Origin: Streptomyces sp. NRRL S-646
Lineage (GTDB): Bacteria > Actinomycetota > Actinomycetes > Streptomycetales > Streptomycetaceae
Assembly (NCBI RefSeq): GCF_000720765.1
Contig: NZ_JODC01000009.1
Coordinates: 124,001 to 188,000 of the forward strand
Direction of reading: 5' to 3'
Length of the DNA stretch: 64,000 bases
Shown here: positions 36,344 to 45,218 of the stretch, in pieces
How the letters are laid out: every line of letters starts with the position of its first letter
How positions within the stretch are numbered: position 1 is the stretch's first letter
Made by a program: the position numbers and the translations under genes
Notes under the pieces: model-generated
Databases searched by the model: none
The model's input: only the letters and a program-made list of their open reading frames with translations
What the model was told of the DNA's origin: nothing

Positions 36344-36562
36344 ACGCCCTCGCGAATCCGTAACTGCCCTCGCTCATGTCGTCCACGATCGACCGGAGAG
36401 GGATGGGGTGTCCATAGCGCCTACCAAAAGAGATCCAGTAGGGGTTGCGGGGCTGCCGACGGCGCCGGGACGTCTCCTCTGCGCTCGTCCCGGGACCGCT
36501 CCTACGAGTCCGTGACCGGGGCGGTACGCGGTGAGAGCGGATTTGGGTTCGCGGCACATGGA

Positions 36563-36703
36563 GATCTGACGGGCGAACAATGGGCCACAGTGGAGCCTCT
36601 GTTGTCGAGGTTCCACTCCGCGTTCTTGGTCGTGGCCCGCGAACCGTGCGACGCCATCGCGCGTTACGGCAAGTGCAGGCTGGCGCTGGGAGAGATTCTC
36701 TAG
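36563..36703 (+). pseudogene. Transposase remnant (IS5-like N-terminus)
   Basis: DLTGEQWATVEPLLSRF matches the LTDEQWxxxEPLLP start of IS5-family transposases, but it is followed after about 15 residues by unrelated sequence and a stop. No inverted repeats seen. The rest of 36344-36848 holds nothing else I can support. Confidence 0.45.
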
Positions 36704-36848
36704 TATTGCCGCTCGTCAGAGACATGGCGGGACGATTCCGCGGGGGTCACACGATTGGCCGCGCCCGAGATGAAACCTGCCACAGGAGTAGGCAGAGTGA
36801 TGGACAAGGGGGCAACACACCAAACACCAAACACGCCTGGAGAGATCC

Positions 36849-37046
36849 ATGTCACGAATACTCGCGATCAGCGCCGTCCTTGGCTTCGCTCTCGCAACCG
36901 CGACTGCCACGGCCGGATCCGCGATGGCCGCACCGTCGGTCCTTCACACCGCCACAAAGGCCACGACGGTCCAGTCCAGCCCGGTCGCCTATCGCCACGG
37001 CGGGGATGATGGCGACTGCGACGGCGTCGGCAACCAGTGTGCATGA
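36849..37046 (+). CDS. Small secreted peptide (65 aa)
   Basis: MSRILAISAVLGFALATATA is a signal peptide ending near SAMAAP; the mature 37 residues end in HGGDDGDCDGVGNQCA with two Cys that could form a disulfide. GGAGAG 6 bases before the ATG, and a terminator hairpin follows. Function unknown. Confidence 0.7.
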   Translation: MSRILAISAVLGFALATATATAGSAMAAPSVLHTATKATTVQSSPVAYRHGGDDGDCDGVGNQCA

Positions 37047-37073
37047 CACCTATCCGCGCGTGAGATAGGGGCA

Positions 37074-37116
37074 GGCAGAGGAGGAGGGCTTTATGCCTGT
37101 CATTTCCTCCTCTGCC
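37074..37116 (+). terminator. Hairpin terminator
   Basis: GGCAGAGGAGGA and TCCTCCTCTGCC form a perfect 12-bp stem with a 19-base loop after the secreted-peptide gene. Confidence 0.7.
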
Positions 37117-37489
37117 TCGCTAACGCTCAACACTCACTCTACGAATATGCCGCGGTCGGTGTCGGCCTCGCCATAGACCCAGATCCAGGAGGCAGCCTGC
37201 TACAGCCGGAGCAGCCCAGAGGTTGGTCGGGTTTGCCAATTCACTGCTCATCTTGATTGTTGAAACGTTGGTTGCCGCTCGTGGCCGGCGGCCTTCGAAG
37301 TAGCCTGATTCAACGACCCCGCGGCCGGTGCGGCTTGGCGGGACACGGATGACCGAGCCGAGCACCAACGCGCGGGCCGCGGCGGCACGCCCGGCGATGG
37401 CACGTCGTAGCACTGGGCAGTGTGCATCGTGGAGTTGCAGGCCACGGGTCCGGTGTACGCGGGGTTCGGGATGCTCGGGCCGGCCGCGG

Positions 37490-37660
37490 ACGGATGACTT
37501 CGGTGAAGATCGTCGGCCAGCGGGATACTTCGTGGTCGCCCGCAACATCCCCGGCACCGTCGCCGTCCGAGACTCCAAGGACGCGGACGGGCCAATACTC
37601 CAGGTCACGCCAGGGGTCTGGACAGCCTTCCCCCGCCTTACTGACCGGCTCCCCACCTGA
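37490..37660 (+). pseudogene. DUF397 domain remnant
   Basis: In one frame FVVARNIPGTVAVRDSKDAD, then GPILQVTPGVWTAFPRLTDR is a clear DUF397 C-terminal half (the family reads CVEVA...VAVRDSKDPDGPxLxFxxxxWxAF). The upstream WxKSSYSGxxGN part is not recognisable and no start fits, so it looks decayed. The rest of 37117-37711 shows no gene I trust. Confidence 0.55.
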
Positions 37661-37711
37661 ACCGCATGGCCGAGGCGCCGCACGCCGGCCCCTCCAGGTT
37701 CGACCGACAAC

Positions 37712-38596
37712 TCAGAACAAGCCGTCCTGCGCGCTGGGTCCACGCTTGAACTCCTGTATCGGAAGACTGAGTTCGCCCTCTCCTACAGGTCCCTCGACAG
37801 GAAGCAACTCCCACCCCCGCATCAATCGCGTATCCAGCACAACGACGCCACGCCCGGTCACCAGATGCAGATCCGGCCCGGCCGCCGCAACCAACCGCCC
37901 GCTCACCGCCCCGCCCGCGACAAGCTCGGTCACCTCGCCGACGGCGGCCGGCAGGTCGGCGAGCCCGAACACCTCGGCGTGATCGACCGGTTGGCAGGGC
38001 TCACGGGCGAGTGACTCCGGCCAGCCGTCGAGTGCGAGCGCCCGCCCGTGCAACTCCTCGACCTCTGCCACCCGCTCCGCCTCCGCCACCGGCAACCCGG
38101 ACCGCACTGCCCGCTTCTCGGCGTACGGAATCCGGTCCGGCACCTGGAGCGCGACCCGCAGCAACTCCTCGGTGCGCCGCGCCGCCATCAGCGGCCCCAC
38201 CCCCAGCCAGCTGAAGCACACCGCACCCTGCTCAAGCAGCCGTGCGGAGCCCCGCTCCTCGGCCGTGATCCCGACCTTGACCATGCCGGGCCCGAACCAC
38301 GCCAGATACACGTGGTACGGCCGCGGGTCGTCCGCGATCGTGTCGGCGGCCACCGAGTGCGCCCGGTCCAGCCGCGCACACTCCTCGCACCGCGCCCCCG
38401 TACTCCGCCCCGGCACGACCGCCCGCACCGGACACGCATGTCCCCGCGCTCCCACACACGTCCGTACACCCCCGTCCGCGACCCCGAAGGCCACCCGTTT
38501 CCCCCAGGTCAGCGCCGAGCGCCGACCGCCGTCCCACGCCAGCACGGGACTGCCTGCCGCCCACCGCAGCCCCGAGCACTTCCATGCCTGTGCCAT
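37712..38596 (-). CDS. DUF2797 domain protein
   Basis: A 294-residue protein with RPYHVYLAWFGPGMVKVGIT (a GIY-YIG-like core seen in DUF2797) and an upstream Cys cluster (C47, C54, C70, C73; HACP and ARCEECARLD) that may bind zinc. Function is unknown, though the fold suggests a nuclease-like ancestry. ATG at 38596. Confidence 0.8.
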   Translation of the reverse strand: MAQAWKCSGLRWAAGSPVLAWDGGRRSALTWGKRVAFGVADGGVRTCVGARGHACPVRAVVPGRSTGARCEECARLDRAHSVAADTIADDPRPYHVYLAWFGPGMVKVGITAEERGSARLLEQGAVCFSWLGVGPLMAARRTEELLRVALQVPDRIPYAEKRAVRSGLPVAEAERVAEVEELHGRALALDGWPESLAREPCQPVDHAEVFGLADLPAAVGEVTELVAGGAVSGRLVAAAGPDLHLVTGRGVVVLDTRLMRGWELLPVEGPVGEGELSLPIQEFKRGPSAQDGLF

Positions 38597-38656
38597 TGCC
38601 TTCGAGAGTAGGGGGCGCCACTGACAACGGACCGTGGCGAGGGCATTCGAGCAGGT

Positions 38657-38703
38657 CGGTGCCCCGATACAGCCGGTCAGGCCGGTGCCCCGATACAGCC
38701 GGT
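38657..38703. repeat. Two-copy 26-bp tandem repeat
   Basis: CGGTGCCCCGATACAGCCGG occurs at 38657 and again at 38683 (period 26), between two genes and ending against the stop codon of the next minus-strand gene. Confidence 0.8.
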
Positions 38704-39108
38704 TCAGCGCCCTGATTCAGCGACGACAGCAGGCTCCGGCTCCGCGCCGCCGACCGCCGCGCCGGACGAATCCGCCATACGCCTCGCTCCCCTCGATCCC
38801 GGCACTCCCCGTCCGCGCGCGGCCAGCCGGCATCCGACGCACCCGGGATGCCCCTCCCGCGCCGCCAGATCCCGTACCCGCCATCCCCACTGCTCCCTGG
38901 GCCGCCGCCCCGGCGGCTTGCCCCATCCCGCAAGGTGCAGCGCCCAGGTGACCAGGACGCTCACGACCACGATGCCGAGCCCTCCGGCCAGGGCGATCAC
39001 CGAGGCCGTACACACCCCCAGCCCCAGCACCACGGCCCCTGCGGTCGCGACCGCGAAACCGGTCCAGCCCGCGACCGTGTGCCCCTCGTCATACTGGTGT
39101 GCGCTCAT
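38704..39108 (-). CDS. HGxxPAAW-like small membrane protein
   Basis: A 134-residue protein. EGHTVAGWTGFAVATAGAVV is a variant of the HGHTPAAW start of this Streptomyces family; two TM helices follow, then VRDLAAREGHPGCVGCRLAA with a Cys pair typical of the family. ATG with GGAGG 7 bases before. Function unknown. Divergent from MarR. Confidence 0.7.
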   Translation of the reverse strand: MSAHQYDEGHTVAGWTGFAVATAGAVVLGLGVCTASVIALAGGLGIVVVSVLVTWALHLAGWGKPPGRRPREQWGWRVRDLAAREGHPGCVGCRLAARGRGVPGSRGARRMADSSGAAVGGAEPEPAVVAESGR

Positions 39109-39187
39109 GTACCCGCCTCCCCGAGGACGAACGGGATCCGGACAGAACCAGACACCGCGCCTGGCCAGATCCCTCACCTCCTAAGAA

Positions 39188-39202
39188 ATTTAGCGCATAA
39201 AT
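39188..39202. promoter_or_regulatory. Candidate MarR operator
   Basis: ATTTA GCGCA TAAAT, an AT-rich inverted repeat in the divergent promoter region 34 bases before the MarR start. Confidence 0.4.
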
Positions 39203-39235
39203 CTCTCACGATCTAAGGGAATCAGGGAATCCGGA

Positions 39236-39712
39236 ATGCAAGCCAAGCCGCGCCCGACCGCCACCCCGGCCCAGGCGCTGTCGGCAATGGACCACCTCAT
39301 CGCGACCAGCCTGATCGGCCAGCAGGAGATGGCCCAGCAGATCGGCCTGAACGTCACCGATCTGACCTGCTTCGCCTACGTCATCGAGGCCGGCGAGAAC
39401 CTGCTCACGGCCGGTGACCTGGCAGCCCGCGCCCACGTCACCACGGGCGCGGTCACCGGAATCCTCAACCGCCTGGAACGCGCCGGTTACGTCACCCGCC
39501 GCCCCGACCCGACGGACCGCCGCCGGGTCCGCGTGGCCGCCCTGCCGGACGCGGAGGCCCGCGTCCGCGAGGTCTACGAGCCGTACTACGCCCGCCTGAA
39601 CCAGCTCTTCGCCGACTACTCCCCCGACGAAATCGCCGTACTGACCGACTGGTTCACGCGCGCAAGCGCGCTGGCAGCCGGCTACCTGGAGGAACACTGC
39701 CGAGCGGACTGA
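39236..39712 (+). CDS. MarR-family transcriptional regulator
   Basis: A 158-residue winged-helix protein: TAGDLAARAHVTTGAVTGIL recognition helix region, then RRPDPTDRRRVRVAAL wing. It may act on the divergent HGxxPAAW gene or itself via the AT-rich inverted repeat at 39188. Effector unknown. Confidence 0.88.
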   Translation: MQAKPRPTATPAQALSAMDHLIATSLIGQQEMAQQIGLNVTDLTCFAYVIEAGENLLTAGDLAARAHVTTGAVTGILNRLERAGYVTRRPDPTDRRRVRVAALPDAEARVREVYEPYYARLNQLFADYSPDEIAVLTDWFTRASALAAGYLEEHCRAD

Positions 39713-39973
39713 ACCCCCGGGCGGCACGCATCACTTGGACCGGCCGCTGCACGCGGCGGGGCCAACTCCCCGGCCAGTCAGACCTGCTGCGGGCCGCCTC
39801 CCGCCCCGCGCCGAGCCGCTTCAGCAAGAGGGGGGCCGACCACCCCCAGGGGTACGGCCACCTCCACCCTCGATACGGGAGGCCACTCCATGGTTGCGGC
39901 GACCGGGCGGCGGCATCGTTGAACCCGACGGATCCCGGAGCCTCTCCGCCCGCCCAGCCGGAAGGAAACCGCC

Positions 39974-40180
39974 ATGAAGCCGCTCCTGCCCTCCCAGCCG
40001 AGCACCACCATCGACAACCTGACCGAGGAGCACCCTCACGAGAGCGAGCTCGCCCCGCTGCTCGCCGCCTGGGACCTGGCACACCCGACCCTCGCCGATC
40101 CGGAGTGGCGGCACCAGCTGGACGAGCTCGCCCACCCCTGCACCACTGAGGCCTTCCACCGCCTGGCAGCCGCCGCTTGA
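39974..40180 (+). CDS. Small hypothetical protein (68 aa)
   Basis: MKPLLPSQPSTTIDNLTEEH with GGAAGG 8 bases before ATG; an acidic, helical, soluble peptide (ELAPLLAAWDLAHPTLADPE). Not recognised. A terminator follows at 40220. The 260 bases before it show only its leader. Confidence 0.55.
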   Translation: MKPLLPSQPSTTIDNLTEEHPHESELAPLLAAWDLAHPTLADPEWRHQLDELAHPCTTEAFHRLAAAA

Positions 40181-40219
40181 ACTCGTCCATCTGTGTCAGC
40201 GTCAGATCACGACGACCAC

Positions 40220-40245
40220 GAGGCCCCGAAATCCTTCGGGGCCTC
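40220..40245 (+). terminator. Intrinsic terminator
   Basis: GAGGCCCCGAA, ATCC, TTCGGGGCCTC: perfect 11-bp hairpin. Confidence 0.85.
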
Positions 40246-40380
40246 AAATGCGTGTGAAACCAACAGGATTCGGACTTGCCGCCGACCGTGCTGACGGCGA
40301 CCGATTCGCCCGGTTGCGCACTATTGACCCCGTATGCCAGCCCCGAAGAGCGCGGCGGGACATATCGGATTAGCCTCCCA

Positions 40381-40417
40381 AATGAGCGCTTAGTGGATCT
40401 TTGATGGCGCGCTCATT
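40381..40417 (+). promoter_or_regulatory. 5' leader inverted repeat
   Basis: AATGAGCGC and GCGCTCATT, perfect 9-bp arms around 19 bases, ending 8 bases before the AAGGAGG ribosome site of the next gene. Could be an operator or an mRNA hairpin controlling translation. Confidence 0.6.
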
Positions 40418-40435
40418 CGACCCAAGGAGGAAGTA

Positions 40436-40684
40436 ATGCGCAAGCTTCAGAAGGCCGCTGTCGCGGCCGCCATCCTCGGTAGCTTCACCCTCATAGCCAC
40501 CGGCACCGCCACCGCCCAGCCCGCGAACCTCATGCATGAAGGTGGTGGGTGCAGGTCCCACGACCTGAATGTCGACATCCTCGGCCAGGTAGGGCTGCTC
40601 AACGGCCTGCTGGGCAATGCGCTCAACGGCGAGGGCAACGCGGGCGGTCAGAACAACCACGTCGGCTCCAGTACCTGTGACTAG
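40436..40684 (+). CDS. Small secreted protein, chaplin/rodlin-like composition
   Basis: An 82-residue protein: signal peptide (KAAVAAAILGSFTLIATGTA) and a mature part GGGCRSHDLNVDILGQVGLL followed by NGLLGNALNGEGNAGGQNNH and a final Cys. Asn/Gly richness and two spaced Cys recall chaplins and rodlins, but it lacks a clear chaplin domain. Excellent ribosome site AAGGAGG. Role, perhaps on the cell surface, is unproven. Confidence 0.7.
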   Translation: MRKLQKAAVAAAILGSFTLIATGTATAQPANLMHEGGGCRSHDLNVDILGQVGLLNGLLGNALNGEGNAGGQNNHVGSSTCD

Positions 40685-40723
40685 GTGGCCACTGATCGCG
40701 TCACATAGCTGACCGACTTGGGT

Positions 40724-40756
40724 CTCGGCGCCCGGAGCACAGCTCCGGGCGCCGAG
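40724..40756 (+). terminator. Intrinsic terminator
   Basis: CTCGGCGCCCGGAG, CACAG, CTCCGGGCGCCGAG: perfect 14-bp hairpin after the small secreted gene. Confidence 0.85.
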
Positions 40757-40880
40757 CGCTGTCTCCGCCCACGGGTCACCCCTGACGGTCCGCGGCGCCG
40801 AGTCCCGTACCCTGCTTGGCCCGAAGGCCGCACGCAGAAGACCCCAGACCAGCAGCCGGCTCCAGATACCGCGCGGTGTT

Positions 40881-41774
40881 TCAGGCGGAGTTCCCGCGGC
40901 GGGACCTGGCCCGCAGGAACAGAGCCCCCGCCGCCACGGCGAGGAGCGCGCCGCCCACGGCCCAGGCCGCCACGCCGAGGCGTGACGACCCGAAAGAATG
41001 CGCAGCCGCCTGCTCCGTGGAGCAGGCCTTTCCCCGGCCGGCGCCCAGGAGGCGCAGCCGGGCCCATGGCTTGTCGGGGCCGCTCTGGCCGACGTCATGC
41101 CGGTAGACGACGTAGAGGCCGGGTGCGGCGTCGCACTTGAGGGTGGTGGTGGCGGTCAGGACGGCCTTGGCGCCGCGCAGTACGGGGCGGTCGGTGAAGG
41201 CGCGGGAGGTGAGGCTGATGTCCCCGTCCGCTCCCTCGTCGTCGTTGTCGGTGATCGTGATGCGATGGCCGGCCCGGAAGGTCCGCACGTCCCACTCCGA
41301 CTGGGGCCAGGTGGTGTCCGGGGCCCAGCGCTCCTCCGGGTCGGGCCGGGGCAGCTTCTTCACCTTGTCGCGGCAGGCCCCGCGCGCGGCCTCGTCGACC
41401 CCCTCGACGCGCACCCGCGCCCAGCGGAACGGATGCTCCTCGGGGCCCACGTCTCCGGCGCCGCGCCGCAGGACCGGGTAGGTGCCGGGCTCGGCCTCGC
41501 AGGCGATGGTGACGGTGGTGGTCAGCAGCGGATCCCTCATGCGCAGCTTGCCTGTCGCGAGGAACACGGACGAGCGCATGGTGTCGCCGTACAGCGCCTC
41601 GCCCTGCTTGGCATCGACCGTCAGCATGTCGCCGGGCCGCACCGACCTGACGCTTCCGTACGTGAGCGATGCCGTGGGCGGGGAGACCGAGTCCGAGGCT
41701 GCAGCCGGTCCGGCCGCCAGGAGGGGCAGCAGGAGCGGGAGCGCCGCCCACGCGGCGGTACGGAATCTGTCCAT
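40881..41774 (-). CDS. Secreted, membrane-anchored hypothetical protein
   Basis: A 297-residue protein: signal peptide ending GPAAAS, two similar beta-rich extracellular halves, each with a Cys pair and a closing phrase about rank ordering (VTIACEAEPGTYPVLRR; TTLKCDAAPGLYVVYRH), and a C-terminal TM helix (LGVAAWAVGGALLAVAAGAL) with RARSRRGNSA inside. The internal duplication is visible. No LPXTG motif. Function unknown; divergent from the protease gene. Confidence 0.75.
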   Translation of the reverse strand: MDRFRTAAWAALPLLLPLLAAGPAAASDSVSPPTASLTYGSVRSVRPGDMLTVDAKQGEALYGDTMRSSVFLATGKLRMRDPLLTTTVTIACEAEPGTYPVLRRGAGDVGPEEHPFRWARVRVEGVDEAARGACRDKVKKLPRPDPEERWAPDTTWPQSEWDVRTFRAGHRITITDNDDEGADGDISLTSRAFTDRPVLRGAKAVLTATTTLKCDAAPGLYVVYRHDVGQSGPDKPWARLRLLGAGRGKACSTEQAAAHSFGSSRLGVAAWAVGGALLAVAAGALFLRARSRRGNSA

Positions 41775-41924
41775 CGCCGTTGTGTGTCCTGTCTTTTGAC
41801 GTTGTGCCGGACAGCACCGCGGGGGTCGGTATGCTGGCCGTCTTCACCGTCGAACTGGTGTGCGATTAAACGAAGCGCGGCATCACTCACCGTCCGGCTG
41901 ACTTCAAGACGGAAAGACACCTCG

Positions 41925-43748
41925 TTGCGTTCCAGATACAGATGGGTTCCGGCCCTCGCCCTAGGTCTGTGCGTGGGCATACTCGGCACCGGACCGGCCT
42001 CCGCCGCGTCCGGCACTCCCCCCACTCCCGCAAAGGGACCGAGTCTCAGCGAGGAGGAGAAGTACTGGACGGCGGGCCGCATGGACAACGCGGTCCCGGT
42101 CGACGCCGCACCGGGCCCGGCCGCCGCCAGGCACGGAATCAGCGCACAGCGCGCCACCGCCCACCGGCCACCGCCGTCCGGCACGCCCGAGCCCGAGCAC
42201 TTCGCCGGCCACAGGACGGTCGGGACCTTCTTCTTTGACGGCACGCCCCTGGGCGGCCCGAAGACCTACTGCACGGGCAGCGTCGTCCACACGGCCGCCA
42301 AGGACATCGTCCTGACCGCCGGCCACTGCGGACTCGGCCTGCAGGGGGCCACGCACCGCATCTTCGTGCCGATGTACCGCAGCGGTAAGTCCGCCGCCGA
42401 GCAGCCGTACGGAGTCTTCCCGGTCGCCCAGATGTACCTGGACGCGCGCTACTCGAAGAACACCAAGTCGGCCGCGTCCGACCTCGACCTGGCCTTCGCC
42501 CAGGTGGACGCCAACAGCCACGGCAAGGTGGAGGACGTGACGGGCGCCCTGACCTTCACGCCCACCAGCAGCTACCACCACAAGGTCACCGTCATCGGCT
42601 ATCCCGGATCCGGCGACATCAACCCCGGCCACACGCCGGTCCGCTGCCCGGTCAGCACCTCCCAGCTGCCGGGCTTCCGCCAGCTGCGCATGACCTGCAA
42701 GGGCTTCTACGGCGGTGTCTCCGGCGGCCCCTGGATCGAGGACTACGACAGCGCCACCGGTACCGGCAAGGTCATCGGCAACACCGGCGGATACAACGGC
42801 GGCGGCAACGACGCCAACGACGACTGGGTGACGTACGCCCCGGTCTACGGCAAGGACGCCCAGGACCTGTTCGACCACGCCGCCGCCCACCGGCAGCTGG
42901 GCAGGAAGCCGCCCTACCAGGGGCCGGGCGACCCATGGCTGCCCGGCTCGGCGGCCACCTGGCAGCACGCCGGCCTGCTGGCCTCGGGTGACTTCCGGCA
43001 GACCGGCCACAGCGACATGATCGTGGTCTGGACCGACGGCGAGGTCACGCTCTACCCCGGCAACGGACACGGCGGCTACGACACCGAGCGACGGCTGCTG
43101 GCCCCCAACGGCACCTGGAAGAACGCGAAGACCATCACCGCCGGCGACTTCACCGGGTCGGACCAGTTCGACCTGCTGGTCCGCTGGGTCGACGGCGAGG
43201 TCACCCTCTACGGCGACGTCGGCTCCAACGGCCTCGACCGGGCGGGCACCCAGATGATCAAACCGAACGACACCTGGAAGAACGCAGTCCAGATCGCGGC
43301 GGGCCGCTTCAACGCCTCCCAGCACGTCACCGACCTGATCGTGCGCTGGGTCGACGGCGAACTGACCCTGTACACCAACGTCGGCGCCGGCACCTTCGGC
43401 CAGGAGCACAAGCTCAAGGACCCGAACGACACTTGGAAGAACGCCACGCTCCTCACCAGCGGCGAGTTCTCCGGCAACACCAAGTGGGACCTCATGGTGC
43501 GCTGGATCGACGGCGAACTCGACAACTACGTCGGCACCACCACCTCGGGCCTGGGCAGCGAGCAGCGCATCCTCGACCCCGACAAGACCTGGACCCACGA
43601 CACGGCCATGACGACCGGCAACTACTCCGGAAACGGGCGCACCGACGACCTCGTCATCCGCTGGTCCGACGGTGAGACCACCATGTACACCGACACGGGA
43701 GCCACCCGGCTGGGAACCGAGCACACGCTCGTGGCCCCGACCTCCTGA
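41925..43748 (+). CDS. Secreted trypsin-like serine protease with C-terminal repeats
   Basis: A 607-residue protein. TTG at 41925 follows GGAAAG by 8 bases and gives a proper signal peptide (WVPALALGLCVGILGTGPASA). The S1 triad is complete: LTAGHC, ASDLDLAF and GGVSGGPW. From about residue 340, five repeats of about 50 residues (LLVRWVDGEVTLYGDVGSNG-type with TWKNA and GDF motifs) resemble FG-GAP/VCBS-like blades and could bind wall or substrate glycans. The pro-region suggests zymogen activation. Confidence 0.9.
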   Translation: MRSRYRWVPALALGLCVGILGTGPASAASGTPPTPAKGPSLSEEEKYWTAGRMDNAVPVDAAPGPAAARHGISAQRATAHRPPPSGTPEPEHFAGHRTVGTFFFDGTPLGGPKTYCTGSVVHTAAKDIVLTAGHCGLGLQGATHRIFVPMYRSGKSAAEQPYGVFPVAQMYLDARYSKNTKSAASDLDLAFAQVDANSHGKVEDVTGALTFTPTSSYHHKVTVIGYPGSGDINPGHTPVRCPVSTSQLPGFRQLRMTCKGFYGGVSGGPWIEDYDSATGTGKVIGNTGGYNGGGNDANDDWVTYAPVYGKDAQDLFDHAAAHRQLGRKPPYQGPGDPWLPGSAATWQHAGLLASGDFRQTGHSDMIVVWTDGEVTLYPGNGHGGYDTERRLLAPNGTWKNAKTITAGDFTGSDQFDLLVRWVDGEVTLYGDVGSNGLDRAGTQMIKPNDTWKNAVQIAAGRFNASQHVTDLIVRWVDGELTLYTNVGAGTFGQEHKLKDPNDTWKNATLLTSGEFSGNTKWDLMVRWIDGELDNYVGTTTSGLGSEQRILDPDKTWTHDTAMTTGNYSGNGRTDDLVIRWSDGETTMYTDTGATRLGTEHTLVAPTS

Positions 43749-43902
43749 TCGGACGGGACACCGATGTGGAACCCCGCCACCGACAACGCAGGCTTGCCCA
43801 CTCTGTCGGTGGCGCCCCCCCACCACCCGCGATCCCCTGGCGGCTCCCCCTCCGGCTGATCAACCGTCGCCGTACGGGACTGACTTACGCCGCGGGAAAC
43901 GC

Positions 43903-43932
43903 CGAGGGCCCCGGATCTCTCCGGGGCCCTCG
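43903..43932. terminator. Bidirectional-style terminator at left end of element
   Basis: CGAGGGCCCCGGA, TCTC, TCCGGGGCCCTCG: perfect 13-bp hairpin touching the att repeat; probably the original terminator of the tRNA or protease gene. Confidence 0.8.
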
Positions 43933-43981
43933 ACCTGTGTGCACTCGGCAGGATTCGAACCTGCAACCTTCTGATCCGTAG
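43932..43981. other. Left att site (duplicate of tRNA-Arg 3' end)
   Basis: Starts GACCTGTGTGCACTCGGCAG and ends CTTCTGATCCGTAG, identical to 57978-58027; beyond it the tRNA sequence stops matching, so this copy is only a fragment. Confidence 0.92.
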
Positions 43982-44064
43982 CTCTACAGAGATCGGGCGT
44001 TGACGGCCATACAGGTCGCTCGGCAGCCCCTGGAGGGCACTGCTGGGCGAGGACGGTTGCTGTG

Positions 44065-44087
44065 GTTGCTGTACTCCGCTGCTGTAC
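44065..44087 (+). repeat. Arm-type repeat, left
   Basis: GTTGCTGTACTCCGC then TGCTGTAC; a direct copy with one mismatch is at 57913-57935. Each lies within 110 bases of an att core. Probably integrase or excisionase arm sites. Confidence 0.6.
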
Positions 44088-44161
44088 CGCAGCTCCTCGG
44101 GCCTCGTCCGGACAACGTCCCATCGGGCACCTGCGGGAGCATGGGCGGTTGCGTGGCGTCG

Positions 44162-44377
44162 CTATGACGCGGCATTCGGGTTACGGCGGCCAGCCAGTCG
44201 GCGCCAGGCGACCCAGAGATTGACCACAAGCACTACCGCTCCCGCGATAGGCCAACCCACAGATCCACCGTCGCGGTGGGTCTCAATGCCCACTGCCAGC
44301 AGCAAGACGCCGATCACTGGGCCCAACAGGTCCATGACGGCATCCAGACGATCTACGACCTTCGACAGGTTGGCCAT
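44162..44377 (-). CDS. Small two-TM membrane protein (71 aa)
   Basis: MANLSKVVDRLDAVMDLLGP leads to two TM helices (GVLLLAVGIET; WPIAGAVVLVVNLWVAW) and ends RRLAGRRNPNAAS. A longer in-frame start at 44476 exists and the choice is uncertain. Possible cargo or phage-type protein; not recognised. Confidence 0.4.
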   Translation of the reverse strand: MANLSKVVDRLDAVMDLLGPVIGVLLLAVGIETHRDGGSVGWPIAGAVVLVVNLWVAWRRLAGRRNPNAAS

Positions 44378-44709
44378 GTGTTGATCGTGACAGGTCAAGG
44401 CGGCATCTGCACAGAGCTGCCGCTGACCGCAGGCAAACCGTTGATTCGCCCCGCCACTGGACTGGTCCGCTTTCATCGTGATTCCCGCGGTTCCGCGCTC
44501 TATCGGGTGCGTCCGTGGTGCACAGCGCTGTCAGTGGCTACCCGTAGGCTGCGGAGCGTTGGGTCGGTCTGTTATCTCGGCAAGGAGAGCACGCGACCAA
44601 GGGGGGTGGCTCAGAAGAGATCCCCGAGCCACGCCGGTCCGGGAGCTCGTGAAGCTTCGACACCACCCCCCTCCCGACAGCCGCCGAGAGGTGCCGGACC
44701 GCGTACAGA

Positions 44710-44877
44710 TCACTTCTTGCGACGCCTGCTCGCACGCTTCTTCAGTTCGGCCTGGCCACGCTTGGTCCAGTCACCCTGATGGAGGTAGCAACGTGACGTG
44801 CCCTTCAGCGTCTTGTTCTGACAACGACCTCCAGCCGCCGTCGGCCAACCGCACTTCCCCTGCTTCCACTCGCCCAC
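44710..44877 (-). CDS. Small Cys/His protein, possible zinc ribbon (55 aa)
   Basis: KCGWPTAAGGRCQN and SRCYLHQGDW give a CX10CX10CX2H pattern, then a Lys/Arg-rich tail (ELKKRASRRRKK). GTG 44877 has AGGGGGAGA 5-6 bases before it. Similar short proteins occur in phages and mobile elements; DNA binding is plausible but unproven. Confidence 0.6.
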   Translation of the reverse strand: MGEWKQGKCGWPTAAGGRCQNKTLKGTSRCYLHQGDWTKRGQAELKKRASRRRKK

Positions 44878-44907
44878 GGTCTCTCCCCCTCCCGCTGGTC
44901 CGCTTCG

Positions 44908-45218
44908 CGTCCGGGCATCCAGCGTGTGCCACGTAGCCGACACAGAGCAGGGCGCACGGTCGGTGGAGTCAGGCGATGCGGGCGCACGCCGGTCAGTACG
45001 TCTGGAGCACTCTTATGGGTGCACGCTTTCCAACTGTGTTGGTGCCTCGCCGAGCCGCGTACAGGGTCGTTCACCTGCGTTCACGGTCGGCTGGTCGCCG
45101 GAGCGGCTACAGGCTTCGGTCCCGTCTGAACGTCCGCGAACGGCGCTGAATGAGACGGAAACTGAGACGGACGGCGGGGCCGAGCTCGCTAGCATCTTCG
45201 CTGTTGAAGGGGGAAGCC
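44908..45218. other. No supported gene
   Basis: About 310 bases with no ORF carrying a ribosome site or recognisable domain. Confidence 0.5.

Noticed and set aside
37120..37743. 207-residue minus-strand ORF
   Set aside because: No domain or ribosome site; overlaps the DUF397 remnant on the other strand.
41961..43826. 621-residue minus-strand ORF
   Set aside because: Complement of the serine protease, which has a complete triad and signal peptide.
43932..43981. Second tRNA-Arg gene
   Set aside because: Only the 3' part is present; the sequence diverges after CCGTAG, so it is an att fragment.
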